A stretch of 39,407 bases of DNA, taken from NCBI GenBank assembly GCA_016235085.1, contig JACRMA010000008.1, forward strand, positions 1 to 39,407, given 5' to 3'. The DNA is from Candidatus Zixiibacteriota bacterium. GTDB lineage: Bacteria > Zixibacteria > MSB-5A5 > WJJR01. This document shows, one piece after another, positions 16,641 to 25,439 of the stretch (positions within the stretch are counted from its first letter, which is position 1; every line of letters starts with the position of its first letter). The notes beneath the pieces were generated by a model. The model saw only the letters and a list, made by a program, of their open reading frames with translations. It made no database searches and was not told the DNA's origin. The position numbers and the translations under genes were made by a program.

Positions 16641-18488
16641 TTACTCCGCCGGACCGGACAGCCTGCCGGCGCCGACCTCCTCAAACCACTGGTGAACATA
16701 ATCCTGAAGCGGGCCTGGACGGGCGGTGAGCTCCTGGGGAGATCCTTCTTCAACAATTCGTCCGTGATCGATCAAGATGACATGGTCCGCCAGTTCGAGA
16801 AAATTGAGACGGTGGGTAACGATAATCAGTGTGCGTCCCTCGCGGAGCGCTGCGAGTGCGTCTTTCGACTCACGTTCGGCGGCGGCGTCCAGCCCCGTGG
16901 CCGGTTCATCGAAGATCATGATCGGTGAATCTCGCAGAGCGGCACGGGCAAAGGCGAGGCGCTGGCGTTGTCCTCCGGAGACCGTCAAGCCACCTTCGCC
17001 GAGCACCGTATCGTATCCATTGGGAAGTTGTTGGATGAATTCATCCGCGCCGACTTTGCGCGCCGCTGACACGATCTCGTCGAAACCAGCCTGAGGCTTG
17101 CCGAATCCGATGTTCTCCCGGACAGAGGTGTGAAACATTGTGATATCCTGGGTCAGGCTTGTGATCCTCTTGCGGAGGCTGCGGGTGCGATACTCGCGGA
17201 TATCCCGCCCATCAATCAGGATGCGCCCCTCCGTCGGTTCATAGAGCCGCAGCAGCATCTTTGCGATCGTCGACTTTCCGGCGCCGCTGGGACCGATGAT
17301 TGCCGTGGTTCGCCCTGCCGGGATGCCGCAGGTTATCGAATGCAGGACCGGATGTCCCGGGCGATACGTGAAGGTCAAATTATCAAAACGGATGTCGCCG
17401 ACGATTCCCTCGGCAGAGACGGCGGAAGGATCGTCTTCAATGGGAGCATCGGTTTCCAGCACCTCGATAATGCGCTGTCCCGAAACAACCGCCTTTGAGG
17501 TTTTGGTCGACAGATTCGCCATGTCGCGCAGGGGTTTGTAAACAATCCTCATGTAGGATATGAAAATGAGCAGATCGCCCGGCGACAGATCATGGTTCAA
17601 TACCCGGCGTACCCCAAACCACAAGACTCCGCATGTTCCCAGGGATGTGATGATATCCACTGTCCTGGAGAACGCGGCCTCCAGCCTCGTTGTTTCCATC
17701 CCGGCGCGCACATCTCTGGATACGCTCTTGCCGAATTGCTTTTCCTGATGCCGTTCCTGGGCGAAGACCTTGATGAGTCCGATCCCGGAGAAACTCTCGT
17801 GGATGGATGTCGCCAGGACACCTTCTTTCTTTCTTTGCCGGCGCGAGGCCTGCTTGATCCTGCCGGAGAAGCGGGTGTTGACCAACAGGAGAGCGGGAAT
17901 CACAGCCAGCGCGACGAGGGTCAGCGATGGATCCATCCATGCCATTGCCCCCAGCATACCGATCAGGATGAAGATGCGGCTTCCGAGATTCAGGAGGGTG
18001 GAGACCATCAGATCCTTGACGAGGCTGAGATCACCCGTCATTCGCACCATCAGATCGCCGGTTTCACGCTGGTCGTGATACGATTGAGGAAGGCGCTGGA
18101 TGTGTGAGAACAACTGAAGCCGGATCGCGCCGACGACCTGATGTCCGACCGAGGTCAGGATGATGTTCTGCGCGTAACTGAAGAGCCCGGCCAGAGCCGC
18201 GATCACGAGGATGGCGCCGGTGGCCAGGCCCAATACCGCCATGGGAGTCCAGTCATTCAAGAACGACAGGAAATGGCCTCCCGTGGGATTGTGCTTGGGC
18301 AGCAGAATGTAGTCGAAGACGATCTTCAACGGCCACGGCCTTGCGAGTTCGATCAGCGCGGTGCCCAAAAGGCAAACGCCCCCGGTGGCCAGTTTGCCGC
18401 GATGCGGCTTCAGGTGATGCCCAAAATGGGAAAACACCCGCCGGACTTCAGACAGGGGAAGTTGGGGCCAGCGGAGCTTGATCCTCAT
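16641..18488 (-). CDS. ABC exporter, fused permease and ATPase (MsbA-like)
   Basis: 615 residues, a half-transporter that should act as a homodimer in the inner membrane. The transmembrane part (about 30-330) shows six hydrophobic segments (ATGGVCLLGTALIEL near 34-48, FILIGMLGAMAWM, ALAVIPALLLV and others). The nucleotide-binding part has Walker A GPSGAGKST (399-407), a Q-loop (SLTQD), the signature VSGGQRQR (503-510), Walker B IMIFDEPATGLD and H-loop THR (558-560). The family moves lipid-linked or hydrophobic molecules; the genes on both sides point to a glycan or glycolipid intermediate. The start overlaps the glycosyltransferase stop as ATGA, and the next gene begins six bases after the stop, so it is fully inside the operon. 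Confidence 0.93.
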   Translation of the reverse strand: MRIKLRWPQLPLSEVRRVFSHFGHHLKPHRGKLATGGVCLLGTALIELARPWPLKIVFDYILLPKHNPTGGHFLSFLNDWTPMAVLGLATGAILVIAALAGLFSYAQNIILTSVGHQVVGAIRLQLFSHIQRLPQSYHDQRETGDLMVRMTGDLSLVKDLMVSTLLNLGSRIFILIGMLGAMAWMDPSLTLVALAVIPALLLVNTRFSGRIKQASRRQRKKEGVLATSIHESFSGIGLIKVFAQERHQEKQFGKSVSRDVRAGMETTRLEAAFSRTVDIITSLGTCGVLWFGVRRVLNHDLSPGDLLIFISYMRIVYKPLRDMANLSTKTSKAVVSGQRIIEVLETDAPIEDDPSAVSAEGIVGDIRFDNLTFTYRPGHPVLHSITCGIPAGRTTAIIGPSGAGKSTIAKMLLRLYEPTEGRILIDGRDIREYRTRSLRKRITSLTQDITMFHTSVRENIGFGKPQAGFDEIVSAARKVGADEFIQQLPNGYDTVLGEGGLTVSGGQRQRLAFARAALRDSPIMIFDEPATGLDAAAERESKDALAALREGRTLIIVTHRLNFLELADHVILIDHGRIVEEGSPQELTARPGPLQDYVHQWFEEVGAGRLSGPAE

Positions 18489-19732
18489 GAAGGTGCTTCC
18501 ACGCTTTCCGGCTGCAGGGTTTCACCCGCCAAATGTTCTTCCCATTGTCGCACACGATGTTTCCATTCGTGCTGGGTGGCGGCAACTTCGCGAGCCCGCT
18601 GTCCCAGGCGATCACGGTATGCGGGGTCGACGCGCAGCAGCGACAATGCCTCTGATAGCGCGGCGGCATCGCCCGGTGGCGTCAAAATCGCTGTGTCCCC
18701 GTGCGTCAGTATGTCGACAACCTGTCCGATGGCAGACGCCACGATCGGCTTCCCTGCGGCCATGTACTCAAAGATCTTCAACGGCGAAAAATAGAATCCT
18801 TCCGAAGTCGGATAGGGCGCGACGAGAACATCAAGCGCCTGCAGAATGTCCGGGATATCCTCGTGGGCGACGGCACCTGTCAGAGTGACCCAGTCCTCCA
18901 GCTTATACTCCTGAATCTTCTGCTCAATCGCCCCGCGTCCGGGCCCATCACCCACGATCACCAGCCGGCAGTCCGCGCAGCGGTTCCGTGTCAGGCGAAA
19001 AGCGTCCAGCAGCAGATCAGTGCCATGCCAGGGCTTCAAGCTTCCCACGAATCCAATGAGGAAGCCATTGGCGCCGTCTTTCATCCACCGCGAGCGCCAT
19101 CGCGATCCATCGGCGGCCGAAAGAAATCGCAGGAGGTGCACACCGTTGGGTAGGGGAGTCACCCTGGCATTCGGTGCGACGCCATGAATGTACTCCCCCA
19201 GCGTACGTGAAACGGGGAAGACATGATCCGCCTTTGAGAACAGGTACCGCTCGATGGACCGTGCCAGCGGCTCCATGATCAACTGGCGGTGCAGACGCGC
19301 CTCCGTCACAAGAGGGGCGTTAACTTCCAAGGCGAACCGCACCCCGTGCCAGCGCGCGCTTTCGAGCCCCGCGATGCTGAACAGGGAATACCGTTCACAG
19401 ATGACGTCACAGGGGCGATTCGCCAGCAAATCATTGATCACATCCTGAGCAGCCCGATTCTGCTGGAACTGGCGTGCCTCGTAGAGCAGCGCGGCTTCCG
19501 ACGCATCGGCTGTCTCGGACGGTTTGAAGAAGCTCTCATCTTCGGCGGGGATTTCCACGATGGGCGTTTCATTCGCGCCGGCGTGCGGAGCCCGGCCGCG
19601 CCGGGCCATCACCACCGTGACATCATGACCGGCTTCCCGCAGTGCCGTGGTGAATTCGCGGACATGGATCGAGGCGCCTTTTGTCCCCCAATACGGTATT
19701 CCGGGATCGGCGCAAAGGTAGATCACATTCAT
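18485..19732 (-). CDS. Glycosyltransferase, GT4-type
   Basis: 415 residues with the two-Rossmann-domain GT-B layout. The N-terminal acceptor domain starts with VIYLCADPGIPYWGTKGASI (3-22) and a Gly-rich loop. The C-terminal donor domain shows FVGSLKPWHGTDLLLDAF (228-245), VIVGDGPG (258-265) and the nucleotide-sugar-binding element EGFYFSPLKIFEYMAAGKP (311-329), whose acidic residues correspond to the EX7E motif of retaining GT4 enzymes. It transfers a sugar from an NDP donor to a glycan or lipid acceptor in the cytoplasm. The start overlaps the upstream stop (TGATG) and the end overlaps the exporter start (ATGA), so translation is coupled on both sides. Confidence 0.9.
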   Translation of the reverse strand: MNVIYLCADPGIPYWGTKGASIHVREFTTALREAGHDVTVVMARRGRAPHAGANETPIVEIPAEDESFFKPSETADASEAALLYEARQFQQNRAAQDVINDLLANRPCDVICERYSLFSIAGLESARWHGVRFALEVNAPLVTEARLHRQLIMEPLARSIERYLFSKADHVFPVSRTLGEYIHGVAPNARVTPLPNGVHLLRFLSAADGSRWRSRWMKDGANGFLIGFVGSLKPWHGTDLLLDAFRLTRNRCADCRLVIVGDGPGRGAIEQKIQEYKLEDWVTLTGAVAHEDIPDILQALDVLVAPYPTSEGFYFSPLKIFEYMAAGKPIVASAIGQVVDILTHGDTAILTPPGDAAALSEALSLLRVDPAYRDRLGQRAREVAATQHEWKHRVRQWEEHLAGETLQPESVEAPS

Positions 19733-21033
19733 CAGGAATGTCCCCCCGCAGTGGTGACAAACGAAGGAGCAGGCGAAGATATCTCGAAATCCGGACGACC
19801 GGATGGGCCCTTCGTCCCGGCAAACATCTGGCGAAGCGTGCCGACGTTGCGCCGCAGATCAAATTTCTCCTCGGCCTTCTTCCGGCCCAGAATTGCATAA
19901 CGCTGGCGGAGCGACTCTGATTCCAGAACCCGGCCCAGCGCCAGCGCCAGTTCGTCTGGCTCTCCCGGCTCCACGAGCAGGCCGTTCTCCTCCGAGTCGA
20001 TAATCTCCGGGATGCCGGACAGACGGGTCGACACAACCGGCAATCCGCAACCCAATGCCTCCAGAAGTACTGTGGGAAGCGCATCCTGATTGCCATCACC
20101 GTCACGCAGGCAGGGGAGGCACGTGACCGTGGCGCTGCGCATCAGTGCGCGAACCTCCTCCTGATTTCGCGCACCCAGGAACTCGACATCCGCTTCCAGC
20201 CCCAGTTCCTTCGACAATTCGCGCAGGGCCGGCTCACCGGGCCCCTGACCCACAATCTGGCAGCGGAGGCCCACGCCTCGATTCCGCAGGATTGAACAGG
20301 CTCGAAGCAGGTATTCAAAACCTTTCTTGGGCACCAGCCGGCCGACGCCGAGGATCGAATTCCCACTGGGTGATGTCGACTCCCCGGGAGAGAAGAAATC
20401 CAAATCGACACCGTTGTGGAGAACACGAATTCGTTCCGACGGAATGTTCGGGAATTTCGCGGCCAGGTATCGGCGGTTGAAATCGGTCACGGTGATCACA
20501 AACTGCGCTGCCGCCAATTTCTTCTCGAGCAAGGTTTGATCTACAGAGTCTGTGTAGATGTCCTTTGCGTGGGCCGTAAAACTGTATGGAATTCCGGAAG
20601 TCGCGCTGGCGTAGAACGCCAGGGTGGCTGGGATGCTGGCGAAGTGAGCGTGCAACGAGCGGATATCCATCCGCGCCGCTTTGGCCGCGATGAACGCACC
20701 ATAAAATATCTCATCGATGCGCATCGCATTCGCGGTGGGAAGTTCGCGTTCGAGAATGGACCACAATCCCTGCGCATGCGGGGCGAATGCCGTCCACTCA
20801 ACAGAAAGCCAGCTCCACCACTTCTTCGGTTCGAGATCTTCGAGGTAGATGACCGGCGCTTTGACGCGCGTCACGCCCGGATGAAACCGGCCCTCATTGG
20901 GTTTCTTGAGAGAGAAAACAACAACATCAACGCCCTGCCGTTCGAGTTCGAGAATCTCGTTGAGCACAAAAGTCTCAGACAGGCGGGGGAACATCTTGAC
21001 CACATAACCGATTCGCACTTCGACACTCCTCAT
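19732..21033 (-). CDS. Glycosyltransferase, GT4-type, exopolysaccharide kind
   Basis: 433 residues. The N-terminus (RIGYVVKMFPRLSETFVLNE, 7-26) is typical of colanic-acid/WcaL-like GT4 enzymes; SLHAHFASIPATLAFYAS (126-143) and SFTAHAKDIY (151-160) line the acceptor side. The donor domain has VLHNGVDLDFF (204-214), GVGRLVPKKGFEYLL (229-243), and LPTVLLEALGCGLPVVS (319-335) carrying the acidic donor-binding pattern. GT4 enzymes of this subgroup build exopolysaccharide repeat units. Overlaps the upstream gene by four bases (ATGA). The 5' and 3' overlaps show it is part of one transcript. Confidence 0.9.
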   Translation of the reverse strand: MRSVEVRIGYVVKMFPRLSETFVLNEILELERQGVDVVVFSLKKPNEGRFHPGVTRVKAPVIYLEDLEPKKWWSWLSVEWTAFAPHAQGLWSILERELPTANAMRIDEIFYGAFIAAKAARMDIRSLHAHFASIPATLAFYASATSGIPYSFTAHAKDIYTDSVDQTLLEKKLAAAQFVITVTDFNRRYLAAKFPNIPSERIRVLHNGVDLDFFSPGESTSPSGNSILGVGRLVPKKGFEYLLRACSILRNRGVGLRCQIVGQGPGEPALRELSKELGLEADVEFLGARNQEEVRALMRSATVTCLPCLRDGDGNQDALPTVLLEALGCGLPVVSTRLSGIPEIIDSEENGLLVEPGEPDELALALGRVLESESLRQRYAILGRKKAEEKFDLRRNVGTLRQMFAGTKGPSGRPDFEISSPAPSFVTTAGGHS

Positions 21034-22388
21034 GGTTCGGCGCGAAGGCGCGCTCTTTCGGAAAGGGCATTCAGAAGCAACTGCCCCAGTTGCGCAGCGC
21101 CATCAAGGGCAAATAAGTTGTTCTCACGGGCCGCTTCGAGCGGGCGGTGAGGGTCATCGAGCAGTCGTGTGATTTCCTGGAACAGTCTGGCCGGGCCAAG
21201 TTCTCCCATTCGGAGCAGAGACACCAGTCCCAACTCCTGCAGCCGCCGGGCGCGCAATAGCTGTTCCATGCGCGGTGTATCGCGCGGAACGATCAGGGCC
21301 CGCTGGGCGCAACTCATGATCTCGGCGATGGCATTGTATCCGCCCATGGAGATGGTCAGATCGGCGCGCCGCAGAAGGGGTGCGACTTCGGGAATGAAGT
21401 GCCGGATGCGGACAGGCAGATGGCGGGCAGCGCTTCGCAGTTGCTGGACAGCCCTGGCCGAGAGAAGCGGGCCGGGAAGAATGATCGAACCGAATCCCGC
21501 GCGGTCGCCAAACGCCGAGAGCATGGCGAGGTACGACTCAACGATACGCGAGCCGTCTTCGCCGCCTCCGACAGTGATTAGAACTTGAGGCGATTCCTTC
21601 GTGGCGGCCTTACGAACGGTGCCGCGCGAACACGATTCCTCGCCGGAGATGAAGCCCACGTACGCGGTCTTGCTGCGGATGGACTCCGGAAAGCGATAGG
21701 ATTCGATTGGGTCGAAGATTTTGGGGGACCCGTAAACAACAACACGGTCGTACAAGTTCTCCATCGCCTCATAGACTCCGGCCGACTGCCACGCCGGGAT
21801 GACCCTGGAAGGTTCATCGATGATGTCGCGCAACCCGAGGATCGTAAATGGATGCTGGTGCTGAGTCCGGAGTTCACGCAACGCTGGAACCGCTTCGCCG
21901 CGCAGGCCGAGGGGAGCGTGGTCGACGAGAAAGACATCGGGCCTGAAGTTCGCTGCGGTGGCACGGATGATCTCTGAGCGAAGCTGTGTCAGTCCTTCGA
22001 TGGAAAGACGCACCGATCGCGAGCGGTACTGCTCGTTCCCCTCCTTCAGCACCGCCGGGAGCTTCACAAAGTCAACGCCGTCGGGCATGGGGTAGCGATG
22101 TGCCAGCGGGGATCCGGTCAGCAGCAAAACCGAGGCTCCGGGGAAGAGTGTGTTGAGCGCGCGTGCGATCTTGAGGCATCGGCGAAAGTGTCCCAGCCCG
22201 AACGTATCATGCGAGTAGATCAAGATGCGGGGACACAATTCACTGGGAACCGCGAGTACGGACGCGGCCGCCGTGCGCAAAGTGCTTCGACTGTTTCGAG
22301 ACTTTTCGAAGCTTGCCGGAAGCTCTCGTACCCGATCCCCAACCTGGGCGGGAGTCTCACTTGCCGTTACAGATGGCGATACCTTCAT
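21030..22388 (-). CDS. Predicted glycosyltransferase of the MurG/GT28-like COG4671 group
   Basis: 452 residues. After a ~50-residue N-terminal extension with no recognisable motif, the Rossmann strand and loop RILIYSHDTFGLGHFRR (54-70) is the hallmark of the predicted glycosyltransferase group COG4671. The C-terminal half contains a Gly-rich GGGEDGS stretch and SMGGYNAIAEIMSCAQRALI, equivalent to the donor-binding loop of MurG-type enzymes. The reaction is unknown; in context it is a third transferase of the pathway. It starts five bases after the dehydrogenase stop. The N-terminal extension may mean an incorrect start, but no better internal ATG with a ribosome binding site was seen. Confidence 0.82.
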   Translation of the reverse strand: MKVSPSVTASETPAQVGDRVRELPASFEKSRNSRSTLRTAAASVLAVPSELCPRILIYSHDTFGLGHFRRCLKIARALNTLFPGASVLLLTGSPLAHRYPMPDGVDFVKLPAVLKEGNEQYRSRSVRLSIEGLTQLRSEIIRATAANFRPDVFLVDHAPLGLRGEAVPALRELRTQHQHPFTILGLRDIIDEPSRVIPAWQSAGVYEAMENLYDRVVVYGSPKIFDPIESYRFPESIRSKTAYVGFISGEESCSRGTVRKAATKESPQVLITVGGGEDGSRIVESYLAMLSAFGDRAGFGSIILPGPLLSARAVQQLRSAARHLPVRIRHFIPEVAPLLRRADLTISMGGYNAIAEIMSCAQRALIVPRDTPRMEQLLRARRLQELGLVSLLRMGELGPARLFQEITRLLDDPHRPLEAARENNLFALDGAAQLGQLLLNALSERARLRAEP

Positions 22389-22393
22389 GTCGG

Positions 22394-23809
22394 TTACTTC
22401 TGTCCCATGCCGATGTATTCAAAGCCGTGCCTGCGCAGTATTTCCGGTGAGAGGAGATTCCGCGAATCGACCAGTCTGGCGGATCGCATGAGGCGGCCAA
22501 TGCCGGCCCAATCGAGCAACTGAAACTCAGGCCATTCGGTCAGGATCACGATGGCGTCGGCTCCGGCACCCGCCTCTGCAGCCGTCGCGCAGAGCCGGAC
22601 TTGGGGGAGAAGACGCCTGGCCTCTTCCATGGCGGCGGGATCGAACGCCTGAACCGTCGCGCCATGGGCGAGAAGCCGGAGGACAACGGCCATCGATGGT
22701 GAATCACGCATGTCCTGAGTCTGGGCCTTGAACGACAATCCCAGAACCCCGATCCGCATGTCTTTCAGATCTCCTCCGACGATGGCACGCACTTTCTCAG
22801 CGACACGGTCGAGTTGGCGTTCATTGGCCTCGCGGACCGCGGGAGCGATCGCGAGGTTGACACCCACCCGTTGTGCCCCGGCAACGAAGGCGTTCAGATC
22901 TTTTGGGAGACAGGAGCCGCCGAATCCCGGGCCAACGTCAAGGTAGTCGGGACCGATCCGCGGATCCAGTCCCATGGCCGACGACACGTCCGCCACCTCG
23001 ATGTCCAGCGCGTCGCACACGGCAGAGAGTTCATTGATGTAAGCGATGCGCATGGCCAGGTACACATTCGAGGCGTACTTGATCATTTCAGCGGTTTCGT
23101 TGCTGGTGACCACAATCGGCGCTGGACGCGACAGCCCGGCCCGATACACCTGGACGACTTTTTCAACGGCGATCGGATCATTGCCTCCCACGACGATTCG
23201 CCGCGGATGGAAGAAATCGTAGACCGCCGTACCTTCGCGCAAGAACTCGGGGTTACTCACGACCGGGATCGGACCCTGACCGTTCCGGCCCTCATTAAGC
23301 AGTTGTGATGCGAAAAGCGCGGTGCAGACCGGCACTGTGCTCTTGATCGTGACCACCTGTCCCGACCGCAGACTGCGTGCCAGATCCCGGATGACTTCCG
23401 TAAACGCGGACAGATCGGCTTGACCGTCATCGGTGGATGGTGTGCCCACCGAAATCACGATCATGTCCTGACCAGAAACCGAGCCGGCCAGGTCGGTAGT
23501 GAAGGTGAGGCGATCGCGCTGTAAATTCGCCTGCAGGAGTTCCGACAGTCCTTGCTCGAAGATGGCGACTTTCCCTGCCGCCAGGTCAGCGGCTTTCTGC
23601 TTGTCCTTTTCCACGCATGTCACCGAGTGCCCCGCTTGCGCCAATCCGGTTGCCGTAACCAGTCCGACGAAACCGCCACCGATCACACAGACTTTCACGC
23701 CTGTCGGCGGAGCCACGTTTTGATGGCTGATCAGCCAACTGATCTCAGCGGTCTCTGTCAAGGTGCCGCGGACGGCTTGTGAAGCGGGGTCCACTGAAAG
23801 ATCCTTCAC
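22394..23809 (-). CDS. ugd: UDP-glucose/GDP-mannose-type 6-dehydrogenase
   Basis: 471 residues, first gene after the sigma54 promoter. It oxidises an NDP-hexose to the uronic acid with two NAD+, supplying an acidic sugar for the polysaccharide. Seen in sequence: Rossmann VCVIGGGFVGLVTATGLAQA (40-59), SVGTPSTDDGQADLSA, substrate loop NPEFLREGTAVYDFFHPRR (186-204), ETAEMIKYASNVYLAMRIAY, and the active site GPGFGGSCLPKDL with catalytic Cys 300. GTG 23809 is chosen because AGGAGG precedes it; an ATG at 23842 would add 11 residues. A 38-residue extension precedes the Rossmann strand, longer than usual. UDP-glucose is the likeliest substrate, but GDP-mannose cannot be excluded, and an alginate-type export barrel in the same operon keeps both open. 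Confidence 0.92.
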   Translation of the reverse strand: MKDLSVDPASQAVRGTLTETAEISWLISHQNVAPPTGVKVCVIGGGFVGLVTATGLAQAGHSVTCVEKDKQKAADLAAGKVAIFEQGLSELLQANLQRDRLTFTTDLAGSVSGQDMIVISVGTPSTDDGQADLSAFTEVIRDLARSLRSGQVVTIKSTVPVCTALFASQLLNEGRNGQGPIPVVSNPEFLREGTAVYDFFHPRRIVVGGNDPIAVEKVVQVYRAGLSRPAPIVVTSNETAEMIKYASNVYLAMRIAYINELSAVCDALDIEVADVSSAMGLDPRIGPDYLDVGPGFGGSCLPKDLNAFVAGAQRVGVNLAIAPAVREANERQLDRVAEKVRAIVGGDLKDMRIGVLGLSFKAQTQDMRDSPSMAVVLRLLAHGATVQAFDPAAMEEARRLLPQVRLCATAAEAGAGADAIVILTEWPEFQLLDWAGIGRLMRSARLVDSRNLLSPEILRRHGFEYIGMGQK

Positions 23810-23863
23810 GATTACTCCTCCTATTCGCTTACGCAAAGCCAATCGACCATCCCGGTCACTCGG

Positions 23864-23953
23864 TCAATTCCACCGAGTCGTTGCGCACTCCATCAGCAAT
23901 CCCTGTGCCAAGGGCTCGGCACGAGTCGACGCGGATTAAGCTTGTGGAATTGA
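23864..23953. promoter_or_regulatory. Inverted 10-bp sites flanking the sigma54 promoter
   Basis: TCAATTCCAC at 23864-23873 and its exact complement GTGGAATTGA at 23944-23953 bracket the promoter, centred about 16 bases downstream and 64 bases upstream of the predicted start. Two further dyads lie here: ACTCGGT/ACCGAGT (23858-23878), a 7-bp hairpin in the leader, and CGGCACGA/TCGTGCCG (23917-23924 and 23973-23980). They are candidate binding sites for the neighbouring activator; which one is used cannot be told from sequence. Confidence 0.4.
23896..23911 (-). promoter_or_regulatory. Sigma54 (-24/-12) promoter of the polysaccharide operon
   Basis: On the minus strand TTGGCACAGGGATTGC matches the sigma54 consensus TTGGCACGNNNNTTGC at 11 of 12 conserved positions, with the exact GG-N10-GC spacing. 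The predicted transcription start is near 23884, leaving a leader of about 75 bases before the GTG at 23809. An NtrC-family activator gene lies directly upstream on the same strand. This element is transcribed away from that activator gene, towards the dehydrogenase. Confidence 0.8.
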
Positions 23954-24023
23954 ACGAGGTAGGGATTTTGGGTCGTGCCGGGCAGGGGGGTGTGGCTGTT
24001 GAAATGAACCAATCGCCATGATT

Positions 24024-25439
24024 TCAACAACCAGATAGAGGAGCATTTTTACTCAGTATCGGGTGGTGCTTTTGTATCCGGTAGCGTAGTGCCTCCCGGC
24101 CTATGCCGAGGATTCGGGCAGCCTCACTGACGTTTCCGTTGGCCTTTTGCAGAGCCTTCTGAATGGTCTCCCGCTCAATCGCGCCGAGTGTCGTCTCGCC
24201 GGAAACTCGATCCTTGTTTGCTGGCGCGGCTGAATCATCGGGTTTCTCGGTGGCGGTGATTCGCAGTCCAAGATCCTCCAGGGTGATGGCCGCCGTTCGT
24301 GAAAGGGCAACTGCCCGATCGACGACATGGTCCAATTCCCGCAGATTTCCCGGCCAGTGATAGGCCAGGATGGCCGCCGTGGCCTCGGGTGAGATAGATT
24401 TTTCGGCGACCCCATACGTTCGCGCGGATCGCCGGAGAAAATGCTCGGCCAACAGGAGGACATCTGTGCCGCGCTGACGCAGAGCCGGAAGTTCCAGATA
24501 GAAATGGTGAAGCCGATGGTACAAGTCTTCGCGGAAATCGCCTCGTTTCACCATGGCGGGAAGATCGCGATTCGTGGCGGCGATGATGCGCACATCCACC
24601 GGGATATCCCGCAATCCGCCGATGTGGCGCAGCGTCTTGCGTTCGATCACCTGCAACAGCTTGACCTGGACTTCCAGAGAGAGGTCACCGATCTCGTTGA
24701 GGAAGATCGTGCCGCCGGTCGCGGCCTCAAAGAGGCCTCGCTTCGATCTTTTGGCATCGGTGAATGCGCCCCGTTCAAACCCGAAGAGTTCGGCTTCCTC
24801 AAGCCCGCGCGGGAGCGACGGGCAATTGACGTCAATGAACGGTTGCGAGGCGAACCGGCTCTGATAGTGAATGATCCGCGCCGCCAGATCCTTTCCGGTC
24901 CCCGTCTCACCGGTGATGAGGACAGGCGGGCAGTCGGATGCCCGGGCGAGGTTCAATCCGGTCAGACGGGAAATCGTCTCTGTGATCCCCTTCATGGCCG
25001 GGCTCTCACCGAGGAGGTGATCGGGGCCGGCTTGTTCCACCTCGCGCTTGCGGTAGTAAACGAGTGTGTCACGGAGGCGGGCGTTGGCCATGGCGCGTTC
25101 GATTGTCAGCGATACTTCCTCAATGTCGAGCGGTTTGCGCAAGAAATCTGCGGCGCCTGCCCTCATCGCCTCCACAGCGGACGCAACCGTGCCGTAGGCG
25201 GTCGTAATGATGACCACCACGTTCGGGTCGAACTCCAGTATCTGAGTTAGAGCCGCCAGTCCCGGCATCCCCGGCAACTGAAGATCGAGCAGGACCACAT
25301 CCGGCGGGGATGCACGCAGCATGCGCAGTCCATCCTCGGCGGTGCCGGCCAGAAAACACTCGTGGCCACGCTGGGTCAGTGAGCGCGCCAGCGATCGGGC
25401 GAGCAAGAACTCGTCATCGATGATCAGAATCTGTGCCAT
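24024..25439 (-). CDS. NtrC-family sigma54-activating response regulator
   Basis: 471 residues from ATG 25439; the start overlaps the kinase gene by 26 bp. Receiver domain 1-120 with acidic pair at 8-9 and phosphoacceptor Asp 52 (LLDLQLPG), Lys 102 (RKP). AAA+ domain ~145-385: Walker A GETGTGKD (177-184), sigma54-contact loop GAFTDA (224-229; usual GAFTGA), Walker B TIFLNEIGD (244-252) with Asn where most activators have Asp, arginine-rich sensor region, and WPGNLREL. C-terminal Fis-type helix-turn-helix (NVSEAARILGIGREALRYRI). It should be phosphorylated by the kinase encoded just upstream and open the sigma54 promoter 113 bp beyond its stop codon. In location and order it resembles the PrsK/PrsR pair described for PEP-CTERM exopolysaccharide loci, but no exosortase or PEP-CTERM protein is present here. 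Confidence 0.92.
   Translation of the reverse strand: MAQILIIDDEFLLARSLARSLTQRGHECFLAGTAEDGLRMLRASPPDVVLLDLQLPGMPGLAALTQILEFDPNVVVIITTAYGTVASAVEAMRAGAADFLRKPLDIEEVSLTIERAMANARLRDTLVYYRKREVEQAGPDHLLGESPAMKGITETISRLTGLNLARASDCPPVLITGETGTGKDLAARIIHYQSRFASQPFIDVNCPSLPRGLEEAELFGFERGAFTDAKRSKRGLFEAATGGTIFLNEIGDLSLEVQVKLLQVIERKTLRHIGGLRDIPVDVRIIAATNRDLPAMVKRGDFREDLYHRLHHFYLELPALRQRGTDVLLLAEHFLRRSARTYGVAEKSISPEATAAILAYHWPGNLRELDHVVDRAVALSRTAAITLEDLGLRITATEKPDDSAAPANKDRVSGETTLGAIERETIQKALQKANGNVSEAARILGIGREALRYRIQKHHPILSKNAPLSGC

Noticed and set aside
23998-24028. GTTGAAAT/ATTTCAAC hairpin at the activator stop as terminator
   Set aside because: An 8-bp stem with a 15-base loop but no U tract; it may affect RNA stability, but termination is not supported.
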